Shown: piece by piece, positions 27,612 through 35,987 of the stretch | How the letters are laid out: every line of letters starts with the position of its first letter | Position numbering within the stretch: position 1 is the first letter of the stretch | Assembly (NCBI GenBank): GCA_039414355.1 | Contig: JBCDJN010000002.1 | Span: 62,001-126,000 of the forward strand | DNA length: 64,000 nt | Reading direction: 5' to 3' | DNA from: JBCCQL01 sp039414355 | GTDB taxonomy: Bacteria; Planctomycetota; Planctomycetia; Pirellulales; Lacipirellulaceae | Made by a program: the position numbers and the translations under genes | The notes under the pieces: model-generated | The model's input: only the letters and a program-made list of their open reading frames with translations | Told to the model about the DNA's origin: nothing | Database searches by the model: none

Positions 27612-28037
27612 ATGGCACGTCGAGACACAAAGCTGGAGTCCGAAGGGGCCGAGTTCTTAGTGCTCGGTCAGCTCCTGGTCCGCGGCGTGAGCTGCTACAA
27701 GGCTTACACGAACATGCGCGACTACGACCTGGTCGCCAACTCGCCCGACCTGCGGCGAGCCGTTACCATCCAGGTCAAGAGCCGCTGGGACTCGTCGGCA
27801 CGCGGTTTCTTCCTGCGGAGCATCTCGACCGACTTCGTCGTTGCGGTCTTCTTGAACATGTCCGCCAGCGACGAAAGCCAAGGCCCGAAGCCGGTCTACT
27901 ACGTGCTGCCGCGACGCATCCTCCGCAAGTACTGGCGGCGTGAGAACACCCCGAAGCTGTACTTGCCGGACATCTACCGGCTGGAACGCTACCGCTCGGC
28001 TTGGCACATGATTGTTGAAGAGCTGCGCCAGCGTTAG
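27612..28037 (+). CDS. Small PD-(D/E)XK-nuclease-like protein
   Basis: The frame is open from 27450. The ATG at 27612 (MARRDTKLESEGAEF) fits the family; the ATG at 27594 is the alternative. About 141 residues. The order E...G (SEGAEFLVLGQLLVRG), DYDLVAN and TIQVKSRW matches the core of small PD-(D/E)XK folds that bind or cleave DNA (the acidic residue of the DYD block, then Q-x-K). The C-terminal half (YYVLPRRILRKYWR, LERYRSAWHMIVEEL) is typical of the same small uncharacterised group. A hairpin with AAGCCT/AGGCTT arms overlaps the upstream start region. There is no partner methylase or toxin gene, so a role in restriction is not supported. Confidence 0.6.
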   Translation: MARRDTKLESEGAEFLVLGQLLVRGVSCYKAYTNMRDYDLVANSPDLRRAVTIQVKSRWDSSARGFFLRSISTDFVVAVFLNMSASDESQGPKPVYYVLPRRILRKYWRRENTPKLYLPDIYRLERYRSAWHMIVEELRQR

Positions 28038-28106
28038 CGTAACGCCTTTGATTGCGCCGCTGCCGGGTGGCAACGGCAACGACCACTTGCACACGAACGA
28101 CGAAGC

Positions 28107-28847
28107 ATGCCCCGCACCGCTCTCATCACCGGCTCCACACGCGGCCTTGGGAAACAGATGGCGATTGCCCTCGCCAAGTCGGGCTACCGGGTCGCCATGA
28201 ACTACTACGGCAACGCCGAGGTCGCCGAGCAGGCGTTCGCGGAGCTGCAATCGATTGGCGGGGAGCACTGCCTCGTCCGCGGCGATGTGACCGATGAGTC
28301 CGCCATCGCCGATCTGTTGGCTCAGATCGAATCGCAGATCGGCGGGGTTGATGTTCTCATCCCCAACGCCACCTGCGATCAGCCGCTCAAGCCGATCGAG
28401 GAGTACGACTGGGCGTTCTATCAGCGGATGGTCGACTTCTTCATCAAGAGTCCGTTCCTGTTAACCAAGGCGTGCCTGCCGCACATGAAGTCGCAGCGCT
28501 GGGGACGCATCATTCACATCACCAGCGAGGTCTTCGAAGGCGCCTGGCCGAACTTCTGCCCTTACATCTCGGCCAAGGGCGGGCAGATCGGTTTGGCGAA
28601 GAGCAACGCGCGCGAGCTTGCCGGCGACGGGATCACCGTCAACATGATCGCGCCCGGGTGGATCCCCGTCGAACGGCACGCCGACGCGACTGATGCGGAT
28701 AAGGCGGATTACTTGGCGTCGGCGCCGATGGGCCGGTTCGGCGAGCCGAGCGACATCGCTAATGCCGTGCTTTACTTCGCCAGCGAAGAGGCGCGTTTCG
28801 TTACCGGCGCCACGCTTGCGGTGAATGGTGGAAGGACGATTTCTTAA
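28107..28847 (+). CDS. SDR-family oxidoreductase (3-oxoacyl-ACP reductase-like)
   Basis: A 246-residue classical short-chain dehydrogenase/reductase with full-length family architecture. The dinucleotide motif is TGSTRGLG (residues 7-14), the downstream Asn motif is at PNATC, and the catalytic Tyr/Lys pair is YISAKGG (about residues 153-157). The ending VTGATLAVNGGRTIS is the usual SDR C-terminal block. It reduces or oxidises a hydroxyl/keto group with NAD(P)H. Similarity to FabG does not prove a fatty acid role; sugar alcohol or keto-deoxy sugar substrates are equally likely given the fucose genes 10 kb away. It is cytoplasmic and stands alone. Confidence 0.9.
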   Translation: MPRTALITGSTRGLGKQMAIALAKSGYRVAMNYYGNAEVAEQAFAELQSIGGEHCLVRGDVTDESAIADLLAQIESQIGGVDVLIPNATCDQPLKPIEEYDWAFYQRMVDFFIKSPFLLTKACLPHMKSQRWGRIIHITSEVFEGAWPNFCPYISAKGGQIGLAKSNARELAGDGITVNMIAPGWIPVERHADATDADKADYLASAPMGRFGEPSDIANAVLYFASEEARFVTGATLAVNGGRTIS

Positions 28848-29027
28848 GGCGATGAAAAGAACTTTCGCTTCGCCAAAAACTGCCCTTGAGCCGATTCCCA
28901 CTCGCCCGTATCTTCCCGCCCAACACGACGCGGGCGACGCGGCGGAGACAGCCAGCAAGACGCTAGCACCCGCCGGCAACCCCATCGCCCGATGGTAACG
29001 GTTAACCCATCGACCTTCTTTTTCAGG

Positions 29028-29323
29028 AGGCGTTAGCGGACCGCAGGGATGTGGATCGGCTCGCCGAGTTCTTCCTAACTCTTGCCCCGCGCACCCGACC
29101 TAAACCACGTGGAGAGGTTCTGCGGGTCCATGTAGCCCCAGAGCCCGCGCAGCGGTTGGTCTTGGCATGGATGCCTGCCGCCGCTACGAGACACTCCCCC
29201 CGACGCAAGCAGTGAGGCCGATCCCCCCCGATAGGGTCTCATGATGCAGCGTCCAATCGCTCCCGGAAAAGTTGCTACGTCGTCTGCCCCCCTGCGACGT
29301 GTGCTTTTCTGGGAGCTTTTTTT
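29028..29323 (+). ncRNA. Candidate structured non-coding RNA ending at a strong terminator
   Basis: The 675-base gap between the SDR gene and kdsD has no protein-coding frame that I trust. The segment from about 29028 has nested self-complementary arms. GGACCGCA near 29038 can pair with TGCGGGTCC near 29125. AGCGG and CCGCT arms enclose GGCATGGATGCC near 29165. TGAGGCC can pair with GGGTCTCA near 29210-29245. It ends at an intrinsic terminator. I compared it with the hallmark strings of SRP RNA, RNase P RNA and tmRNA and found none; 6S RNA cannot be excluded. The 5' end is a guess. Confidence 0.35.
29259..29323 (+). terminator. Long intrinsic terminator upstream of kdsD
   Basis: GCTCCCGGAAAAG pairs with CTTTTCTGGGAGC (one mismatch), with an inner ACGTCG/CGACGT stem, followed by seven T (29317-29323). 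It is more than 400 bases after the SDR stop and 200 bases before kdsD, so it most likely ends a separate short transcript. Confidence 0.82.
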
Positions 29324-29522
29324 GCGCGCCTACGGCGGGCGCTCGTTGTGAGGCGCTCGGCGCTAGTTTCCGTGAAGCAATCCGTGAGCTAGTGCGAGCA
29401 TCGCTTGTGCTGGCTTGATTGGTTCTCACTTCACTCGGGGTTCGTCCGCCGCTACACTCGCCGCCCCGCGTCGGCCCATCGCTGCCGACTCGTGGATCAC
29501 TCGTTGGTCAAGGAAGACACGT

Positions 29523-30647
29523 ATGAGTAGTTCCGCCGTGAAACGGACGAGCGGCGGCGCACGCGAGGACGCGATGACGCCGGGTGAACAGCTTCAAGCC
29601 GCGAAGGAGATCCTGCGGCGCGAGGCGGTGGCCCTTTGGACGCTTTCCAATCAACTCGGCCCGTCGATGACCGACGCCGTTGCGCTGCTGCGCCGCCACA
29701 GCACAGCAGGTGGCGGCAGCGTGATTGTTACCGGCATGGGCAAGGCGGGGCTGATCGGGCAGAAGATCGCCGCCACGCTGGCGTCCACCGGGACCCGAGC
29801 GCACTTCCTTCACCCGGCCGAGGCGTTCCACGGCGACCTGGGGCGGGTGCACAGCCAGGACGCGGTTCTGATGCTCACGCAGAGCGGCGAAACGGCCGAG
29901 GTGACTCAGTTGCTGCCGAGCCTGCGCGAGATGGGCGTGCCGATCGTCGCCGTGACCGCGTCGGCCGAGAGCACGGTTGGCAAGGCGGCGGCCACGGTGA
30001 TTGAGCTCGGCAAGCTCGAGGAGGCGTGCTCGCTCGGCCTGGCCCCCAGCACAACGACCACGGCGATGCTCGCGCTCGGCGACGCGCTGGCCCTCGTCCT
30101 CAGCGCGATGGCAGGCTTCAAGTCCGACGACTTCGCCCGCTTCCACCCGGGCGGTTCCCTCGGCCGGAAGCTGAGCCGTGTGGACGACTGCATGCGGCCG
30201 CTCGACGAGTGCCGGGTGGCGCCCGCCGCCCACACCACGCGGCAGGTGCTGGTGGAATGCGGCCGCCCCGGTCGGCGGACCGGCGCCGTGATGCTGACGG
30301 GCGAAGACGGCAAGCTCGCCGGTATGTTCACCGATAGCGACTTAGCCCGCTTGTTCGAGAAGGGAGAGAGCGCCGGCGGCGTGGACGCCACGCTCGACCG
30401 GCCCATCGCCGAGATCATGGCCGCTGATCCCACCACCATCGCCGCTGGCTCGCGGATGAGCGATGCGGTGGCGCTGCTGGCGCGGCGGAAGTTCAGTGAG
30501 CTGCCGGTGGTTGACCAAGCCGGCAAGCCGCTCGGCCTGGTGGACGTCACGGACATCGTCGGCTGGCAGCCGGAGAAGCCCGCCGCCAAGGAGTCGACGC
30601 CAACGATCCGGGTGTTCCCCAGCGAAGACGTCTACGCCGCCGGTTAA
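29523..30647 (+). CDS. kdsD: KpsF/GutQ-family D-arabinose-5-phosphate isomerase
   Basis: The frame opens at 29415, but the ATG at 29523 with AGGA eight bases upstream is the likely start (374 residues). The SIS sugar isomerase domain (about 45-185) contains VIVTGMGKAGLIGQKIAATL and HPAEAFHGDLG. Two CBS domains follow (about 205-370), with FTDSDLARLFEKG and PLGLVDVTDIVGW. The family converts ribulose-5-phosphate to arabinose-5-phosphate, the first committed step to Kdo. The kdsC-type phosphatase starts 10 bases after the stop, which strengthens the assignment. It is cytoplasmic. Confidence 0.92.
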   Translation: MSSSAVKRTSGGAREDAMTPGEQLQAAKEILRREAVALWTLSNQLGPSMTDAVALLRRHSTAGGGSVIVTGMGKAGLIGQKIAATLASTGTRAHFLHPAEAFHGDLGRVHSQDAVLMLTQSGETAEVTQLLPSLREMGVPIVAVTASAESTVGKAAATVIELGKLEEACSLGLAPSTTTTAMLALGDALALVLSAMAGFKSDDFARFHPGGSLGRKLSRVDDCMRPLDECRVAPAAHTTRQVLVECGRPGRRTGAVMLTGEDGKLAGMFTDSDLARLFEKGESAGGVDATLDRPIAEIMAADPTTIAAGSRMSDAVALLARRKFSELPVVDQAGKPLGLVDVTDIVGWQPEKPAAKESTPTIRVFPSEDVYAAG

Positions 30648-30657
30648 TCAGCCCAAC

Positions 30658-31149
30658 ATGATCAAACTGCTGCTCAGCGATGTCGACGGCGTCATGACCG
30701 ATGGCTCCGTGGCGTACGACGCCAACGGGGTCGAGACAAAGACGTTCAACATCCGCGACGGGCTGGGCATCAAGCTCTGGCAGCGGACGGGCTTTGAGTT
30801 CGGGATTGTTACCGGCCGCGATTCGGCGATCGTCGCACAGCGGTCCGCCGAGCTGGGCATCGGCATCGTCGTCCAGGGCGCCGGCGTGAAGATGCCGGTG
30901 GTTGAGCGGATCGCCGGCGAGCAGGGGGTAACGCTCGACGAGATCGCCTACGTCGGCGACGACCTTCCTGACCTGCCGGTGATCCGGGCCGTGGGGTGCG
31001 GGGCGGCGGTGGCCGACGCGGCCGCGGAAGTGAAGGCGGGCGCCGACATCGTCTTGGAAACGCCGGGCGGCCGCGGGGCGGTCCGTGAGTTCATCGAAAA
31101 ACTACTGCGCGAAGCCGGCAAGTGGGACGCCCTTATAAAAACGTTCTAA
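30658..31149 (+). CDS. kdsC: 3-deoxy-D-manno-octulosonate-8-phosphate phosphatase
   Basis: A longer frame reaches back to 30463 inside kdsD, but the ATG at 30658, 10 bases after the kdsD stop, gives the expected 163-residue HAD phosphatase. Motif I is LLSDVDGVMTDG with the nucleophile and acid/base aspartates at residues 8 and 10. GIVTGRDS gives motif II, and AYVGDDLPDLPVI the metal-binding acidic motif. It has no cap domain, like tetrameric KdsC. It releases phosphate from Kdo-8-phosphate. Together with kdsD it indicates that the cell makes Kdo for an outer-membrane glycan. Confidence 0.92.
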   Translation: MIKLLLSDVDGVMTDGSVAYDANGVETKTFNIRDGLGIKLWQRTGFEFGIVTGRDSAIVAQRSAELGIGIVVQGAGVKMPVVERIAGEQGVTLDEIAYVGDDLPDLPVIRAVGCGAAVADAAAEVKAGADIVLETPGGRGAVREFIEKLLREAGKWDALIKTF

Positions 31150-31178
31150 CGGTTAGCGTATCAACGTCTTCGCGGTGA

Positions 31179-34100
31179 TTGGGTAGCAACTTGTTCGCTC
31201 GTCTCACAAGAACCGCGATCGCGTTTGGCGTGGTGCTGGTGCTTTACCAGTCGTACACGCTGCTGGCGGTGCCGCTGCTGGAGCCGCAGGTCGCCCGCAA
31301 GTCGTCCACCGGCGCCGCGAGCAGCGGACAGTCGGGGCGGAACGCGGTGAGCAGCTACCAACGCATGCTCGCCGGCTACTTCCCGCCGGACCACTGGGCG
31401 CTGGTCGGTCTGCCGAAGGTCATCAAGTCCGGGTCGGTCTTGCTGGTAGTGGACGACTACGACAAGGACGACCGCGGCCGCGTCAACCTCACCAAGGTGG
31501 CGGCCGTGCTCACGCCCACGCCGCACGACCCCGGCCAGCCGCCGCCGACCGATGCCGTGGTGCTCGAAGCGCCGGGCGGCGCGTTGCTGCAGTTTGATGA
31601 GAACTTCCAGCCGGGCCGCGGGCGGATCGGGAAAATCGTCAGCGGCGACTTCCCCGGGCCGGTCACCATCCGCAGCGGCATGCGCGAGCCGGGGCCGCAC
31701 GACGACCTGCTCATCACCACGCGCGACGTGAGGATGAACGAAACCATGATCTTCACGCCGCACGACGTGAACGTGCGCTACGGGCGGAGCCGAGCGAGCG
31801 GCCGGCGGATGGAGATCAAGCTCATCCCGGACGAAACCGCCACCGGCGGCGGGCTGAAGATTGCCGGCGTGGAGTCGATTGAGCTCTTCGAGAAAGTGGC
31901 GATGGAGCTCCGCCCCGATCAGCCGCAGCGGCGCCGCGCGATGCGGCCCGCGAGCAAACCCGCCACATTGCGCGGCGAGGCCGCGGCGTGGGGGGACTCG
32001 CCGGGCACCGGCGCCCGCGCTCCCGTGAAGCTCAACACCGACGAGCCGGTGCACATCACTTGCAGCGGGTCGTTCGAGATGAACCTGACCCGGTTCGTCG
32101 CCACGTTCCGCCAGCGTGTGCACGCGTGGCAGCAGCAGCCCCGCGGCCAGGCCGATCAACTGACGTGCCGCGACCTGCGGGTCTACTTCGGCGCCGGCGG
32201 CGATGGCGCCGCCGTGCAGATCGATCCTCGGCAGGAGCCGCAGGTCGCCGAGCGGCAGAAGCAGGCGCTCGCGTCGCTTCGGCCGCGTCGGCTGGAAGCG
32301 GTGGGCGTGCCGGTGCGGGTGGACTCGCCGTCGCGAGACGCCTCGGCCCGCGGCGGCCGGCTGGCTTACGACTTCATCGATCGGCTGCTCACACTCGACG
32401 GCGGCGCCACCGAGATCCGCAGCGGCGGCAACCGCGTCACCGCGCCGGCGATGCGCTACCGCCTGCCGGCCGAGGACTCCAACGCGGCGATCGGCAACCT
32501 GTGGGTGGCCGGCCCCGGTCGGTTGGTAGCCGCCGGGCCGGGGCGCCAGCCGGTGGAAGCCGAGTGGAACGCGGCGCCGGGCCATAACTTCCCGGTGACG
32601 CTCCTGCCGGATCAGCGTGGCCAACCCGTGCTCACCGTGCTGGGCAAGCCGCGACTCTCCGCGCCCGGGCGTGGCGACCTGGTTGCCAATCAGATCACGA
32701 TGCGACTCATCGAAACCGTAGCCGACGGCCCCGAGGGCCCGGCTCTGGAAGTGGGCGGCGACAGTCAAGCGCTGCTGCCCGAGCGGATCGACGCCGACGG
32801 CGGCGTGACGATCGACTCGCCCCAACTCCGGGCCGAGACCGAGACCTTCGCCATCGCTTTCCATCAACGCGGCGCCTTGCCTGGCAAACGCAACGAGGCC
32901 GCCGCCGGTTCGAGTTGGTCGGACAACGCACCCGGCGGCGGTGGCGGTGGTGGCGGTGGCGCTGGCGCCGATCCTTCGCGCACCAAGTACAAGCTCACCA
33001 CACGGCGTGCCGAGCTGGACGTTGATCAGATCGGTCCCGAGTTCTCACCCGCCGAGCTCCGCTGTTTGGGGGCGGTCGACTTCCGCGAGCTCTCGGGCCA
33101 TCAACGCGGCGAGGCGCCGCTGCGGGTGGTTGGCGATCGGCTCACGGCCAACGGGCTCGCGGCCGGGCAACTCCAACTCAAGGTGGAAGGCGAGGGCAAG
33201 CGGCGCCCGGCGACCATCGCCGCCCGCGGGCTGACGCTGCACGCCAACGAGGCGAACGTCGACCAAGCGAAGAACCGCATCTGGGCCGACGGCGCCGGCG
33301 ACGCTCACTTCCGCACTTCGCGTGACCTGCTCGGCCAAGCCACCGGCGCCGCGACCGACATCAACCTTCAGTGGCGAGACGGCTGGGTCTTTGACGGCCA
33401 GCGCATCACCGTCCGCGGCGAGGTGCACGGCGAGGCGGCCCACGACTGGGTGCGGACCGGCGAGCTGGTGGCCACGCTCAGCCGGCCGATCAACCTGGCG
33501 GACGACCCCGGCAGCGCGGCCGGCACGGTGGAGATTAGATCGATCGAGTGCCGACGCGGCGTGACCGCCGACCACCTCACCGTGGACGCCGGCGGCCAGC
33601 GTTCGCAGGAACGCGTCCACCTGAAGACTGCCGCCTTCAACCTGCTGACCGGCGAGTTCTCCGGCACCGGTCCGGGCTGGGTGCGGTCGATCCGGCTGAC
33701 CGAAGGGGGCAGCCCGCTCGCGAAGCTCGATGGCCGGGCCGATAACCCGTCGTCGGCTGGCCGCGGTGAGCCCAGCCGCGGTGAGCCCAGCCTCAACCTA
33801 CTCCGTGTCCACTTCCAACAAGCGGTGTCTGGTCGCTGGGAAGGCCGCGGGCGGTTCGTGCAGTTCGACGGGCGGGTGCGATCGATCTACGCCCCGGTGC
33901 TGGCCTGGCAGGACGACATGCCGGTCACGCCCAGCGGGCCGTTGCCGCCCGACGCGGCGACGCTGCAGTGCGACCAGTTGCGGGTGAACGAAGACCCGCT
34001 CGCCAGCCGCTTGGCCGCGCCGGCGGGCGTATCGCAGGGCACGCTGGCGCCGCTTGAGCTGACCGCCGTCGGCCATGTCCGCCTGGAAGGCGCCAGCGAC

Positions 34101-34352
34101 GACGGCGGATCGTTCAACGCCCAGTCGTCCCGAGCAAGTTACAACCAGCTCAAGGAACTCTTTGTTCTGGAAGGCGACGGCCGGTCACCCGCCAATCTGT
34201 GGCTCCGCAAGTCGGCGGCCGACGGCTGGCTGAAGCACCCCTCGGGCCGCATCGCCTACTGGCGGAAAACTGGCATCGTGCAGACCGAGAACTTCGGCGC
34301 CACCGAGTACACGCCGGCCGCCACCGCCACACGCCCGGCGACGCAGCGTTGA
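31179..34352 (+). CDS. Giant membrane-anchored protein with LptA/LptC-like beta repeats
   Basis: The gene follows kdsC by 29 bases. Candidate starts are TTG at 31179 and TTG at 31191; neither has a good ribosome binding site. It has about 1057 residues and one N-terminal membrane segment (AIAFGVVLVLYQSYTLLAV). The rest looks periplasmic and built of short beta strands, with OstA-like units such as GGRLAYDFIDRLLTLDGGAT and YRLPAEDSNAAIGNLWVAGP. A run of nine glycines (near residue 590) and a repeated GEPSR tract (near 865) look like linkers. Its place behind kdsD-kdsC is where lptC/lptA genes sit in many Gram-negatives, so a lipopolysaccharide-bridge role is inferred. It is several times longer than LptA or LptC. 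Confidence 0.65.
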   Translation: MGSNLFARLTRTAIAFGVVLVLYQSYTLLAVPLLEPQVARKSSTGAASSGQSGRNAVSSYQRMLAGYFPPDHWALVGLPKVIKSGSVLLVVDDYDKDDRGRVNLTKVAAVLTPTPHDPGQPPPTDAVVLEAPGGALLQFDENFQPGRGRIGKIVSGDFPGPVTIRSGMREPGPHDDLLITTRDVRMNETMIFTPHDVNVRYGRSRASGRRMEIKLIPDETATGGGLKIAGVESIELFEKVAMELRPDQPQRRRAMRPASKPATLRGEAAAWGDSPGTGARAPVKLNTDEPVHITCSGSFEMNLTRFVATFRQRVHAWQQQPRGQADQLTCRDLRVYFGAGGDGAAVQIDPRQEPQVAERQKQALASLRPRRLEAVGVPVRVDSPSRDASARGGRLAYDFIDRLLTLDGGATEIRSGGNRVTAPAMRYRLPAEDSNAAIGNLWVAGPGRLVAAGPGRQPVEAEWNAAPGHNFPVTLLPDQRGQPVLTVLGKPRLSAPGRGDLVANQITMRLIETVADGPEGPALEVGGDSQALLPERIDADGGVTIDSPQLRAETETFAIAFHQRGALPGKRNEAAAGSSWSDNAPGGGGGGGGGAGADPSRTKYKLTTRRAELDVDQIGPEFSPAELRCLGAVDFRELSGHQRGEAPLRVVGDRLTANGLAAGQLQLKVEGEGKRRPATIAARGLTLHANEANVDQAKNRIWADGAGDAHFRTSRDLLGQATGAATDINLQWRDGWVFDGQRITVRGEVHGEAAHDWVRTGELVATLSRPINLADDPGSAAGTVEIRSIECRRGVTADHLTVDAGGQRSQERVHLKTAAFNLLTGEFSGTGPGWVRSIRLTEGGSPLAKLDGRADNPSSAGRGEPSRGEPSLNLLRVHFQQAVSGRWEGRGRFVQFDGRVRSIYAPVLAWQDDMPVTPSGPLPPDAATLQCDQLRVNEDPLASRLAAPAGVSQGTLAPLELTAVGHVRLEGASDDGGSFNAQSSRASYNQLKELFVLEGDGRSPANLWLRKSAADGWLKHPSGRIAYWRKTGIVQTENFGATEYTPAATATRPATQR
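33761..33790 (+). repeat. 15-bp perfect tandem duplication inside the LptA-like gene
   Basis: CCGCGGTGAGCCCAG occurs twice in direct succession (33761-33775 and 33776-33790). It is in frame and encodes the repeated RGEPS unit, so it lengthens a linker by five residues. Confidence 0.95.
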
Positions 34353-34493
34353 CGCCTTGAGTCAGGAGTCTCGACTCCTCGGGACGCCAACCTCTATTGC
34401 CGCCCCACCGCACAGTGGTAGGCTTAGCGTACCGCTCGCTGCGCCCGTTCGCCTGCCGCCCGCCCGCCGCGTCCCTCGCTCTTGGCATCCTCC

Positions 34494-35924
34494 ATGAAGA
34501 AGTACGACTGCATCGTCATCGGCACCGGACCCGCCGGCCAGAAGGGCGCCATCCAGGCCGCCAAGCTGGGCCGCAAGGTGGCGGTGATTGAGAAGAACAA
34601 CGTGCTCGGCGGCGCCCAGGTCAACACCGGCACCATCCCCAGCAAGGCGCTTCGCGAAGCGGTGATGCACCTCACCGGCGCCAACAAGCGCGGCCTCTTC
34701 GGCGAGAGCTACCGCGTGAAGAGCAACGTCACCGTCAGCGACTTGGCGGCCGTCTCGCAGCAGGTCATGCGGCACGAGTGGGACACCATCCGCAACCAGT
34801 TTGACCGCAACGAGATCGACCTGATCTGGGGCGCCGCCCGCTTTGTGGGACCGAACCACATTGAGGTCGATTCGCCCGACGGCATGCAGACGCTCGAGGC
34901 CGACCGCTTCCTGGTGGCCGTCGGCACCCGGCCCGCTCGGCCGCCGCACATCCCGTTCAACGGGACCACCATCTGCACCAGCGACGACATCCTGCACATG
35001 GATCACATCCCCAAGACCATGATCGTGGTCGGCGGCGGTGTGATCGGCACGGAGTACGCCTGCATCATGGCGACCCTCGGCATCCGCGTCACGCTCATCG
35101 AGGGCCGCAGCGAAGTGCTTGGCTTCCTCGATAAAGAGATCACCGGCGCCTTCCAGTACTTCATGCGGCAGCGCGGCATCACACTCCGGCTGGGCGAGAA
35201 GGTGGAGAGCATCAAGGAAATCGACGCCCCGGAGAATGGCGCCGGCAACGGCAACCGGCCGAAGAAGCTTGTCGAGGCCTGCCTGGAGAGCGGCAAGTGC
35301 CTGAAGGCGGAGACGCTCCTCTTCGCCGTCGGCCGGCAGGGCGTCTGCGGCGCGCTGGGGCTGGACGCGGTGGGCATCGAGTTCGACGACCGCGAGCGGC
35401 TGCACGTCAACGAGCACTACCAAACCAGCGCCGAGCACGTGTACGCCGCGGGCGACGTGATCGGCTTCCCGGCGCTCGCCTCAACCAGCATGGAGCAAGG
35501 CCGCCGCGCCGTGTGCCACGCCTTCGGCGTGTGCGACGTGCGGAACTACAACACGGAGCTGTTCCCCTTCGGCATCTACGCCGTGCCCGAGATCAGCATG
35601 GTGGGCAAGACCGAAGAGGAGCTCACCCGAGACGGCATCCCCTACGAAGCCGGCATGGCCCAATTCCGCGAGATCGCCCGCTGCCAGATCATGGGCGAAG
35701 ACCAGGGCATGATGAAGCTGCTCATCCACCAGGACACGCACGACATCCTGGGCGTGCACATCCTGGGCAACGGCGCCACGGAGCTGGTGCACATCGGCCA
35801 AGCGGTGATGGCCCTGGGCGGCACGGCCGAGTTCTTCATCGACAACGTCTTCAACTGGCCCACCCTCGCCGAGTGCTACAAAGTGGCCGCCTACAACGGG
35901 CTGAACAAGCTGAACCACGTCTGA
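34494..35924 (+). CDS. sthA: Soluble NAD(P)+ transhydrogenase
   Basis: The ATG at 34494 begins MKKYDCIVIGTGPAGQKGA; an in-frame TTG at 34482 is less likely. It has 476 residues, as usual for SthA. It is a pyridine-nucleotide disulfide reductase fold flavoprotein: FAD site at the N-terminus, NAD site VVGGGVIGTEYA, second FAD contact VYAAGDVIGFPALAS and dimerisation domain to the end. The redox disulfide of dihydrolipoamide dehydrogenase is replaced by NTGTIPSKALRE, which is diagnostic of SthA. It moves hydride between NADPH and NAD+. A short insert with NGAGNG lies near residues 243-260. It is 141 bases from the giant protein gene, so probably independently transcribed. Confidence 0.93.
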   Translation: MKKYDCIVIGTGPAGQKGAIQAAKLGRKVAVIEKNNVLGGAQVNTGTIPSKALREAVMHLTGANKRGLFGESYRVKSNVTVSDLAAVSQQVMRHEWDTIRNQFDRNEIDLIWGAARFVGPNHIEVDSPDGMQTLEADRFLVAVGTRPARPPHIPFNGTTICTSDDILHMDHIPKTMIVVGGGVIGTEYACIMATLGIRVTLIEGRSEVLGFLDKEITGAFQYFMRQRGITLRLGEKVESIKEIDAPENGAGNGNRPKKLVEACLESGKCLKAETLLFAVGRQGVCGALGLDAVGIEFDDRERLHVNEHYQTSAEHVYAAGDVIGFPALASTSMEQGRRAVCHAFGVCDVRNYNTELFPFGIYAVPEISMVGKTEEELTRDGIPYEAGMAQFREIARCQIMGEDQGMMKLLIHQDTHDILGVHILGNGATELVHIGQAVMALGGTAEFFIDNVFNWPTLAECYKVAAYNGLNKLNHV

Positions 35925-35945
35925 GCTGGTAGTGGCTCTTACGGA

Positions 35946-35987
35946 GGTAGGGAGATCGGGGGGATGAGTTGGGGATAAGGGGGATGG
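35946..35987 (+). repeat. G-rich repeat, left copy of an inverted pair
   Basis: This 42-base segment begins GGTAGGGAGATCGGGGGGAT and ends GGGGGATGG. It matches the minus strand of 36469-36510 with only a few differences. It starts 22 bases after the sthA stop and contains four G-runs of three to six, so it could form a G-quadruplex. Confidence 0.8.

Noticed and set aside
27612..28037. Calling the PD-(D/E)XK-like gene part of a restriction or defence system
   Set aside because: No methylase, helicase, toxin or other defence gene is nearby, so the context gives no support.
28107..28847. Calling the SDR fabG as the essential fatty acid gene
   Set aside because: The SDR motifs are general, and no other fatty acid synthesis gene is adjacent.
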